Below are positions 1-5,127 of a stretch of DNA of 5,127 bases, piece by piece. Location: contig JAAUPO010000234.1 of the NCBI GenBank assembly GCA_012033095.1, forward strand, positions 1 through 5,127, in the 5' to 3' direction. Position numbers and translations under genes: made by a program. The DNA comes from Synechococcaceae cyanobacterium RL_1_2. Lineage in GTDB: Bacteria > Cyanobacteriota > Cyanobacteriia > Cyanobacteriales > JAAUPO01. The notes beneath the pieces were generated by a model that was not told the DNA's origin, ran no database searches, and was given only the letters and a program-made list of their open reading frames with translations. How positions within the stretch are numbered: the first letter of the stretch is position 1; every line of letters begins with the position of its first letter.

Positions 1-164
1 AGTTTCAGTGATTTTTTAAAATTTTTATTCTCAATAAAAGCTTGTTTAACTTTGCTTATTGCGAAAAAAGGGGAGTATGCGTTTTCCCTGGGGATGAGGG
101 CGATTGACAAAAATGGGTTGCTCCCATCCTATGATGGTAAATATTTAGACTGCAATTTTGTACG
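1..164. other. Non-coding flank downstream of fraD
   Basis: No convincing gene is visible here on either strand; the longest frames run about 24 codons. In Anabaena the fraC-fraD pair is followed by fraE, an ABC-type permease gene. Reading on along the minus strand, no fraE start appears before the window ends. The only structure I can support is the terminator-like hairpin listed separately. Confidence 0.5.
109..130 (-). terminator. Possible intrinsic terminator after fraD
   Basis: On the minus strand, ATGGG, the loop AGCAA and CCCAT are followed directly by TTTT. Allowing G-U pairs, the stem extends to AGGATGGG / CCCATTTT (8 pairs), though that uses part of the T-run. It lies about 35 bases beyond the fraD stop codon, the right place to end the fraC-fraD transcript. 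The core stem is only 5 perfect pairs, so this is a weak candidate. Confidence 0.35.
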
Positions 165-1245
165 TTAATTCGACCCACCATGGCCTGCGGGGGTACAGGT
201 GACCTCAGAGATCGCATATTCAGGCTGCTCCGGATCGGCGATCAAGCGACGGACTTGACAACTTGTTTGGAGATAAAAAGGGGTCTGCGATCGCGGTTGG
301 GGGCCAGACCATACCGCTTTAAACACAATCACCGTAATATCAAATTGGGTGGGTTGGGGTTCTAGGGTAAAAGTCCACAATTCTTGTTCTTGGGGGGTAG
401 CTTCCACCACTTTGAGAAATTTTGGCCGGAGGAGCATTCGGTAAGTTATCTTCGATTATTTCAGTAACTTGGTCTTGGAGAGATTCAGGGGAAGTAGGGG
501 TAATGGAGCTAGGGTCTTTCTCTGTGAGGGATTGCACCCGATTATCAATAATTTGTTGAACATTGCTATTGGTTAAACTGCCCACCACCTCTGTCCAAGG
601 TTGATTATGCCAACGATCGATTAAATCATTGCCCATTAAATTAAGTAATTGGTTCGGCCACAGATTACCAGAACCTACTCCCCATTTCACCACCGCTGGA
701 CTCGATCGCAAACTAAAGCTGCCTAGGGTATCTAGGTTTTGCCGCCATCGATCGGTCATTAAACCAAAATATAACCAACAAAAAATCAATCCATGGAGAC
801 ACAAAATTAAAATGACATCGTATTTTTCTTGGTCGCTTAAGGTTTTTGAGCTTAAATTTTCTCCAAAAAATTTAGGGATAATCATCAAGATCCCAGCCAA
901 GATGGGATAAATTAGCAACAAAAATTTTAACCCGGTGCCGGAGGGAAAAATATCAGTGGCGGGAATATATAGGCAAAGCACAATCACCCACGGAGCTAGG
1001 GGCAAACTTTTTTCTAACCATAACCACACCAACGCGATCGATAAATATAACCAACCACTCCACCCCGTTAAGCCCTGGACAAACTCCCGGCCTAGACTTG
1101 GCCGTAAAAGCATCGTGATTCCTGAGACCCCCCAGGAAAATAAACCCAACCACACCATGGTTTGCCAAGAATAGCCCCTAGGTGGATTTAGTAGCGTAAT
1201 GACCGTGGTAATGGCCGTGCGCCAAAAATCCTTAAATTGTTTCAC
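165..1245 (-). CDS. fraD: FraD-like septal-junction / filament-integrity protein, frameshifted
   Basis: This is an inner-membrane protein of the FraD family. In Anabaena, FraD sits at septa, is needed for cell-to-cell molecule exchange and is part of the septal-junction plug. Five hydrophobic segments are visible at about residues 29-47, 63-78, 82-97, 106-125 and 142-163, followed by a long soluble C-terminal part, which matches FraD topology. Family-like stretches include YSWQTMVWLGLFSW near the N-terminus and a C-terminal domain with WSGP, FYLQTSC and a second Cys. The start is GTG at 1245, overlapping the fraC stop as GTGA, so translation is probably coupled. As sequenced the gene is split: the first frame runs 1245-340 (301 codons, its last ~26 out of frame) and the true C-terminus lies in the frame ending at 165. 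Removing one base from the four-base run at 420-423 gives PPAKFLKVVEATP across the join and a 359-residue protein, close to Anabaena FraD (about 343). The two C-terminal cysteines fall at about 329 and 350. The family call rests on remembered similarity and synteny with fraC. Confidence 0.8.
287..294. repeat. HIP1 octamer GCGATCGC
   Basis: This is a perfect copy of the highly iterated palindrome of cyanobacterial genomes, inside the fraD C-terminal coding region. It is the only perfect copy in the window. Ten other CGATCG cores occur, eight of which match seven of the eight HIP1 bases. Confidence 0.8.
420..423 (-). other. Frameshift point in fraD
   Basis: On the minus strand the sequence reads GGCC-AAAA-TTTCTC. 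With four A the frame runs into an unrelated proline-rich tail and stops at 340. With three A it continues as A-K-F-L-K-V-V-E into the conserved C-terminal domain ending at 165. Confidence 0.75.
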
Positions 1246-1787
1246 CCTAGTGTTAGTAGATAAATAAAAATTAAATTGGTAGTATAGCCACTAATATTAC
1301 CTAAAGTAACACTGATTATTTGTTCGCGATCGTTATCCTTTAAACCCCGAAGTAAAGATTTTTTTTCAAGTTGGGCATTAATTACATTTTCCGCACTTTC
1401 TACCCCTGAAAAATCCGTTTCTAACCATTCCCAAAATTCTAGGATTAAAAACTCTAGGATCGCGGTGATTAACCCTAGGACAATAATTACAAATAATCCT
1501 AAAGTTGGCATTGATAAATCCATGGTTCCAATGTACGGACTAAAATAACCAAAACAAGCATAGTTAATGATTTGTAGTTTTAAATCTCTACCCAAAAAAG
1601 GATATAAAATAAAAAATATTAACCATAAACTTAAACTAGAGCTAACGTTAACAATTAATGATAAGCGTAAACTTCTTTGTTTGGTTTCTTTTAATTTCCA
1701 ATAAAAAATTCTTGCTTTTGTACACGTATTAACCAGAATAAATAATATTTGTATAATAACAATTTTTAATGGAATTAAATACCACAT
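1242..1787 (-). CDS. fraC: FraC-like filament-integrity membrane protein
   Basis: This is a 181-residue integral membrane protein, matching the length of Anabaena FraC (179). FraC is a septum-located protein that acts with FraD in filament integrity and intercellular exchange. Hydrophobic segments lie at about residues 4-20, 43-65 and 96-118, with another near the C-terminus at about 166-180. Features recalling FraC are the segment around SSSLSLWLIFFI followed by LKLQIINY, and a C-terminal stretch (VTLGNISGYTTNLIFIYLL) resembling the conserved NSLSYT region. A hydrophilic charged loop with DNDRE lies between about 120 and 158. The frame is intact and ends in the GTGA overlap with fraD, so the two form one operon. 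The start is ATG at 1787; no strong Shine-Dalgarno sequence is visible upstream (AATTAACCT). Divergence is considerable, so the name rests on topology, length, short motifs and linkage to fraD. Confidence 0.75.
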   Translation of the reverse strand: MWYLIPLKIVIIQILFILVNTCTKARIFYWKLKETKQRSLRLSLIVNVSSSLSLWLIFFILYPFLGRDLKLQIINYACFGYFSPYIGTMDLSMPTLGLFVIIVLGLITAILEFLILEFWEWLETDFSGVESAENVINAQLEKKSLLRGLKDNDREQIISVTLGNISGYTTNLIFIYLLTLG

Positions 1788-1941
1788 AGGTTAATTAAAA
1801 TATTAAACCCAATAGGTTTTGCTCATCACAGTAACTACTTTCAAGATTAATGGTTTTAACGATTTTAAAGTAATTACTTGTAATTGATTTAACCGATTGA
1901 TCGATGGAAGTTACGAAAAAAAATTTCCTAAACTATTTAAG
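1788..1941. other. Spacer between pentapeptide gene and fraC
   Basis: This 154-base AT-rich spacer separates two genes on the same strand. It holds a perfect 12-base palindrome AAGTAATTACTT at 1868-1879 and a short hairpin AAACC-CAATA-GGTTT at 1805-1819, just upstream of the fraC start. A partial NtcA-like pattern (GTA-N8-TAA, not TAC) occurs at 1870-1883 but falls short of the consensus. No good sigma-70 promoter for fraC could be placed, and no clear terminator for the pentapeptide gene was found. Confidence 0.4.
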
Positions 1942-2962
1942 TTAACTATTCGCGATCGTGCCATCGGGCATGGTCGTATTTTTCAAAATTGCCCGACTCA
2001 AGTCCACTCCATTTAAATTCGCGTCCCTTAAATTCGCGTCCCTTAAATTCGCATCCTCAAGGTTAGCTCCTTCTAAATTGGCTTCCGTTAAATTAGTACC
2101 CCAAAGATAGGCCCCAGTAAGATTAGCCTCTTTCAAATTTGCTTGGGATAGCTGGGCTAAATTAATTTTCGTTTGCCTTAGATCCGCATTAATTAAATTC
2201 GCTTCTGTCAAATCAATGCCAGAAAGATCCGCCTGGAAGAGATGGGCCCCTTTCAAATTACTAAAATGTAAATTAGCTTTTTGCAAACTCGAATTTTCCA
2301 ATTCCGCTCCCATCAAAGAAGATTCCTCTAGATTGACCCCCACTAGATGGGAATTATTTAACTTAGCTGCATTTAACCTAGTCTGCTCCATACTAAAGCC
2401 ATCTAAAACCCGTTCTTCCAAATAAATGCCGTTTAGAAAAGCTCCTTTAAGTTGAACATCATTTAATTGAGCTCGCTTAAGATTAGCCCCACTTAATCTA
2501 GCTCCTTTCAAATTACACCAATTAAGGTTAGCCATTTCCAAATTGGCACCCCTAAAGTTAGCTCCTTGAAGATTCGCTCCACTCAAATTAGTTTTATATA
2601 AATCCGCTTTGAAAAAATTTACTGCCTTTAAATCAGCCCCACTTAATTTCGTTCCGGTCAAAATCGCACTGTCTAATTTAGCCGATTCTAGGTTTGATTT
2701 GGTTAAATCAGTATCTACAAACTTGGCTGCTGTTGCCTTAGTAAACCTGAGATTTGCTCCATACATAAAAGCTTCATTAAAAATAGCTGCAACCAATAAT
2801 GAACGCTCAAGGTTAATATTATCTAATAGGGCTGAACTAAAGTCTGTATAGGAAAATCACTATGGCTAAAAAATTGATTTTTAGCTCAATATATTTAAGA
2901 TTTTGATTGGCAAAATTTCTTTGTCCGTCAGCATAAAGCTTTAATATTTCTACTGATTGCAT
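1942..2962 (-). CDS. Pentapeptide-repeat protein, frameshifted near its N-terminus
   Basis: This is a long right-handed beta-helix protein built from A(D/N)LXX pentads, for example SGADL, QGANF, KGARL, EANLT and RDANL, running almost end to end. No signal peptide or enzymatic domain is visible. The C-terminus (TTMPDGTIANS) is a typical ending for cyanobacterial members. The uninterrupted frame (1942 to about 2855) has no ATG before repeats begin; the first usable codon is a TTG at 2796, and the repeats extend upstream of it. In another frame, ATG at 2962 opens MQSVEILKLYADGQRNF, the familiar ELLxxYxxGxRDFxxxNL N-terminal cap, then stops at 2837. Joining the frames at the T-run 2853-2856 keeps the pentads in phase if two T are restored, giving about 340 residues. 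The true start is therefore taken as 2962. Molecular function is unknown. Its position beside fraC-fraD recalls FraF, the pentapeptide protein of the Anabaena fra locus, but this is inference. Confidence 0.85.
2013..2057 (-). repeat. 15-bp tandem repeat inside the pentapeptide gene
   Basis: Three consecutive 15-base units lie at 2013-2027, 2028-2042 and 2043-2057. The first two are identical and the third differs near its end. They encode successive LRDAN-type pentads near the C-terminus. Near-identity at the DNA level suggests recent duplication of one pentad by slippage or unequal exchange. Confidence 0.75.
2853..2856 (-). other. Frameshift point in the pentapeptide gene
   Basis: On the minus strand the sequence reads GTG-ATTTTCC. 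The N-terminal frame gives V-I-F-L-Y-R-L-stop. The repeat frame is closed upstream by a TGA overlapping the GTG. The switch must therefore occur between about 2858 and 2837. Restoring T6 gives V-I-F-S-Y-T-D-F with unbroken pentad phase; deleting one T instead would leave a four-residue unit. Confidence 0.65.
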
Positions 2963-3001
2963 AATCTTAAAGTTGTAAATAAAGGTAAATAATTTGATTT
3001 A

Positions 3002-3032
3002 ATTATCTATAGAAAAAATGTTTTTTTTGCAA
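3002..3032 (-). promoter_or_regulatory. Candidate promoter of the pentapeptide gene
   Basis: On the minus strand, TTGCAA (3032-3027) and GATAAT (3007-3002) are separated by 19 bases, about 40 bases upstream of the ATG at 2962. The -10 matches five of six consensus bases. The -35 match and spacing are poor, and in sequence this AT-rich such matches arise by chance, so this is only a candidate. Confidence 0.25.
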
Positions 3033-3120
3033 ATTGTTACGGAAAAAATAAGGTTAATTCATGTCTATCAAATTCAATAAAATAACAAAAAATACAAGCG
3101 AAAAACAGTGATTGTATTTT

Positions 3121-3140
3121 AATTATATTGAATTATATTG
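3121..3140. repeat. 10-bp tandem duplication
   Basis: AATTATATTG occurs twice in direct tandem, exactly repeated, in the AT-rich spacer. No function is evident; simple slippage is the likeliest origin. Confidence 0.7.
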
Positions 3141-3427
3141 TTGTCGAATTTCAGTTGTATTTAGGTTGAATTTGATTGAATAAAGTTTATTTTAAGTTTA
3201 ATTTTTTTTTACAATTTATCTCATTTGTATATAGCCATTAATCAAGAAAAAATGAGCTTAAAATATTTAATTCTAATTATGATTGGTAGTGTTATTAGCA
3301 ACTTTTCTTGATTCAAAAAGATTCAAAAACCTGAATATTGATGATTTTAGGATTATTCATTTAACAAACAATCAACCTGTCCTACAAACATCTTATAAAT
3401 ATTTATATTGAAATTGATATGTTTATT

Positions 3428-3458
3428 TTGACTATAAATAAATTCTATTAATTATAAT
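3428..3458 (+). promoter_or_regulatory. Candidate plus-strand sigma-70 promoter
   Basis: TTGACT (3428-3433, five of six) and TATAAT (3453-3458, perfect) are separated by 19 bases, longer than the usual 16-18. It would fire rightward toward the inverted repeat at 3555-3600 and the interrupted frame at 3676. The AT-rich context makes chance matches common. Confidence 0.3.
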
Positions 3459-3554
3459 TATTCAAGCTTAACAATTAATGCACAGCAGACGTTAAACTAT
3501 GCAATTAAACGTTACAGTTTTGGTCTTTTTTCGTATGTTAAAGAAATGCCAACA

Positions 3555-3600
3555 CGATCGCGTTTATTAACACCCTAACCCTAGGGAATAAACGCGATCG
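3555..3600. repeat. Perfect 14-bp inverted repeat with HIP1-like ends
   Basis: CGATCGCGTTTATT (3555-3568) is the exact reverse complement of AATAAACGCGATCG (3587-3600), with an 18-base loop containing the palindrome CCCTAGGG (3579-3586). Each arm ends in a CGATCG core. No T-run follows on either strand, so it does not look like a standard intrinsic terminator. It could be a folded RNA, a protein-binding site or a small dispersed repeat. Confidence 0.8.
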
Positions 3601-3675
3601 ATCTAACGAATCCCCTAGGACATAATGGCGTAAATTCAGGCTCTAGTTCTCAAGTAGCAGTAAATAAGTAAATAG

Positions 3676-3994
3676 TATGGGAGCATTACGTCTTATCCCA
3701 AATCTGCCCAGGAAAATCAGGAAATTGTTGAAGCCATTAGAGGCTGTTTATAAAATCAATTGAATTTGCATTTTGCCCCCTAAGTCCCCCAAATTTGGAG
3801 ATTTTTAATGATTTTTCAGAAATTTCTCCCCCAGCATTGGGGGCAGGTTAAAATTTAGGTGATTTCCCCCAGAATGGGAGAGCAAGGGGGGGCTTTTCAA
3901 ACATCCTCTTAGGGAAAAGAGGGAAAAATACATTGTAAATCTACACCAAGCAATACCAGGGGGATCTCTGTTATCTGTAGCTGAAATTAATTGA
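3676..3994 (+). pseudogene. Reading-frame remnant split by the MITE
   Basis: Left of the MITE, the frame from 3676 reads YGSITSYPKSAQENQEIVEA and then I. Removing the MITE (3740-3908) plus one TTA copy joins this frame without a shift to the sequence from 3912, which continues as REKREKYIVNLHQAIPGG and SLLSVAEIN to a TGA at 3992-3994. That gives a 48-codon frame open across the empty site. The composition looks protein-like (charged, QENQEIVEAIREKREK). No in-frame start is present, because a TAG precedes it at 3673-3675. An ATG at 3677 would come into frame if the GGG at 3679-3681 had one more G, giving M-G-S-I-T-S. I do not recognise the product. A 48-codon open frame could also occur by chance. 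Confidence 0.4.
3740..3908. mobile_element. MITE-like element, 169 bp, with 3-bp target duplication
   Basis: The ends are imperfect terminal inverted repeats: GAGGCTGTTTATAAAA on the left and, reverse-complemented, GAGGATGTTTGAAAAG on the right (12 of 16 identical). Both sides are flanked directly by TTA (3737-3739 and 3909-3911), a 3-base target duplication as made by some IS5-group elements. The inside has no coding capacity. It holds G/C-run motifs including the hairpin CCCCCA-GCAT-TGGGGG (3828-3843) and a CCCCCTAAGTCCCCC motif of a kind common between cyanobacterial genes. It is therefore probably a non-autonomous derivative mobilised in trans. The IS family assignment is inference. Confidence 0.7.
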
Positions 3995-4030
3995 TTTAGT
4001 ACATTTCATGGCTATGGCTGGTGTTTCTCC

Positions 4031-4938
4031 TTAGGCATAGACTGCCATTGCATCCAGGGTCGCCCGGACTTTAGCCACTTCATGGGTACGGAGTAGATCG
4101 CTCTTGCCTAGGGCTGCAAATACCGCAGTGAATACTTGGGCACTACGTACCTCCTCCCCAAATACCTCTAAGGCTGTGGGTACTTGGTTAAATACAGGAA
4201 AACCTAATTTTCTGAGGCGAAACGCACTAAGGAGGGTATCCAATTGATACTTCATACGATTAGATAAAAATTTACTTTGATAGTAAAAATTTTGGTAACT
4301 TGCCCCGATCGCAGGATCCAGGAAAATTTTAGTTACCCCCGCTTTAGTTGCCTTTTCCACCTCCCTTGCAAAAAGTCATACACCAGGGCTGTGGGATCAT
4401 GGGCTGCATCAAAATCAAAATTAGTCACATCCCGGGCATGTTTCCCCTGGAGATAGCAAATAATAATACCTGCATCATGCTCGGCCACTACGTCATACAT
4501 GGCTTCACTGTTTTCTGTACCCATAAAATTAATCACGTTAGCCCCCAACTCTAGGGTTGCCTTGGCTACTTCTGGGTAATAGGTTTCCACAGAACTAAGA
4601 ATGTCCAATTCCTTAAAAGCCTTTAATACTGGAGTTAATTGCTTAATCTGGCTTTCGGCGGCGGTGCGGGCGGCGGTGCTAGCGGTGGCCTCGGTGCCAA
4701 TGTCCACGATCGCTGCTCCCTGGGCAGTCAAAATTTTTCCCCGTTGGATAGATTGCTCTGGGGTATAACAGACCGCATGGTTCCACCATGAATCCTTAGA
4801 CATATTGATGATGCCTAAAAGATAGGTTTCTGCTTCAAAATCAAAGGACGTATTCCCAATGGTAAATCCAGGCACTTTAGTGTGGTATTCACTCTTATGG
4901 TGCTCGTAGATTCGACAAATATCTTCTAGGCTAATCAT
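4031..4938 (-). CDS. Dihydropteroate-synthase-like pterin-binding protein, frameshifted
   Basis: This is a TIM-barrel protein of the pterin-binding (DHPS) superfamily. Recognisable in order are LLGIINMSKDSW (the NVTPDSF strand and loop, ~40-51), AAIVDIGTEAT (DIGGEST loop, ~76-84), GANVINFMG (IINDVSG strand, ~132-140), KIFLDPAIG (the DPGFGFGK pterin-binding Asp, ~204-212) and LRTHEV (RVHDV, ~283-288). The SRK strand that supplies a conserved Lys in true DHPS is not evident; the corresponding region reads FPVFNQVPTALEVFGEE. With both p-aminobenzoate loops also altered, this is probably a paralogue of unknown substrate, not housekeeping FolP. As sequenced it is split: ATG at 4938 leads to a stop at 4333, and the C-terminal half runs from about 4370 to 4031. 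Adding one T to the run at 4370-4374 gives YDFFAREVEKATKAG across the join and a 302-residue protein, which is a normal length. The start ATG at 4938 has only a weak upstream GGAAT. The neighbours give no functional hint. Confidence 0.8.
4370..4374 (-). other. Frameshift point in the pterin-binding gene
   Basis: The minus strand reads GAC-TTTTT-GCAAGG. Five T lead to L-Q-G-R-W and a premature stop at 4333. Six T give D-F-F-A-R-E-V-E-K-A, which runs directly into the KIFLDPAIG half of the protein. Confidence 0.75.
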
Positions 4939-5127
4939 AGAAATAATTCCAATTTGGCAAAAAAATAGATTTAAAATTTAACGTAATCTGGGCACCAGGG
5001 GGCAGGAATAATTAAAGGATGGTGCAGAAGTCTAGGGAGTGTCATCAATTAGCATTAAAACGTTGATCCTGAGCCAGGTTCAGAAAGTATAGTTTTAAAC
5101 TGAAATCCTTAGCTAAGAACGTGTTTG
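4939..5127. other. Upstream region of the pterin-binding gene
   Basis: No gene is seen in this 189-base stretch. On the minus strand, a TATACT hexamer about 150 bases upstream of the start could be a -10 element but lacks a good -35. A small imperfect inverted repeat (CTGAGCC / GGTTCAG) lies near 5069-5085. Neither can be assigned a role with confidence. Confidence 0.35.

Larger units (their letters stand above)
2963..3675. other. AT-rich intergenic region with no recognisable gene
   Basis: These roughly 700 bases are very AT-rich and contain only very short frames on both strands. I examined the plus-strand frames at 3018-3080 (20 codons), 3252-3311 (19 codons, hydrophobic) and 3499-3570 (23 codons); none has a good ribosome binding site or recognisable similarity. 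The region carries the presumed promoter of the pentapeptide gene at its left end. It also has a 10-base tandem duplication, a plus-strand promoter-like sequence and a perfect inverted repeat, all listed separately. Confidence 0.5.

Noticed and set aside
180..365. Plus-strand 61-codon open frame opposite fraD
   Set aside because: It lies antisense to the FraD C-terminal domain, has no ribosome binding site and no recognisable content, so it is a shadow frame.
420..423. Programmed ribosomal frameshifting in fraD
   Set aside because: A short A4T3 run without a clear slippery heptamer or downstream structure, together with two other broken genes nearby, favours an indel.
165..437. Separate 90-residue gene starting at 437
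   Set aside because: It reads as the FraD C-terminal domain; repair of the run at 420-423 fuses it to the main fraD frame.
629..1174. Plus- and minus-strand frames overlapping the FraD membrane region (629-910, 935-1174, 953-1168)
   Set aside because: The FraD frame here has clear membrane segments and family-like content; the others are out-of-frame or antisense shadows.
1870..1883. NtcA-type site GTA-N8-TAC upstream of fraC
   Set aside because: The right half is TAA, not TAC, and no correctly spaced -10 element was found.
2796..2796. TTG at 2796 as the true start of the pentapeptide gene
   Set aside because: Pentad-phase sequence continues upstream of it, and a typical N-terminal cap with ATG lies at 2962 in another frame.
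2216..2851. Plus-strand frames opposite the pentapeptide gene (2216-2425, 2609-2851)
   Set aside because: They arise from the repetitive codon pattern of the opposite strand; none has independent support.
3555..3600. Intrinsic terminator
   Set aside because: The stem is strong, but the 18-base loop is long and no T-run follows on either strand.
2963..4030. CRISPR array or tRNA gene in the long spacer
   Set aside because: There are no regularly spaced direct repeats and no tRNA-like arms such as GGTTCGAATCC; only a 10-base tandem duplication and the MITE are present.
4031..4360. Separate 109-residue gene starting with GTG at 4360
   Set aside because: Its content is the C-terminal half of a DHPS barrel and its start codon is an internal valine once the T-run at 4370-4374 is restored.
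4348..4554. Plus-strand 68-codon frame opposite the pterin-binding gene
   Set aside because: It is antisense to a strongly supported protein region and begins at the frameshift point without a ribosome binding site.

Overview
The window looks like chromosomal DNA from a cyanobacterium, most likely a filamentous one. The evidence is eleven CGATCG cores (the centre of the cyanobacterial HIP1 octamer GCGATCGC) in about 5.1 kb, a FraC-FraD gene pair (septal-junction and filament-integrity proteins of filamentous cyanobacteria), and a long pentapeptide-repeat protein. Coding regions have moderate GC. The main intergenic stretch is extremely AT-rich. Species cannot be fixed from the sequence alone.

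Layout. All four recognisable genes lie on the minus strand. Reading the minus strand from the right: (1) 4938-4031, a divergent dihydropteroate-synthase-like (pterin-binding TIM-barrel) protein; (2) a roughly 1.07-kb AT-rich spacer (2963-4030) holding a 169-bp MITE-like element flanked by TTA direct repeats, a plus-strand reading-frame remnant that the MITE appears to have split, a perfect 14-bp inverted repeat, and weak promoter candidates; (3) 2962-1942, a pentapeptide-repeat protein; (4) 1787-165, fraC and fraD, coupled by a 4-base GTGA overlap, with a possible terminator just beyond fraD.

Three of the four genes are broken as sequenced, and each break sits at a short homopolymer. fraD has one A too many (A4, should be A3). 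The pentapeptide gene fits best if a T6 run became T4. The pterin-binding gene fits best if a T6 run became T5. Repairing each run joins two pieces into one protein of sensible length and content (about 359, 340 and 302 residues). The cause is either homopolymer error in the sequencing or real decay of this locus; the sequence alone cannot decide. fraC is intact.

How the genes relate. FraC and FraD are membrane proteins of the cell-cell septal junction. A pentapeptide-repeat gene immediately upstream on the same strand recalls the pentapeptide protein FraF of the Anabaena fra locus, although arrangement and orientation differ. The pterin-binding protein keeps the fold's landmarks but has altered substrate loops, so it is probably not the housekeeping folate enzyme. 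I see no tRNA, rRNA, CRISPR array or intact transposase, and no convincing new multi-gene system. The most distinctive observations are the MITE-split reading frame, the homopolymer pattern, and the fra / pentapeptide neighbourhood.
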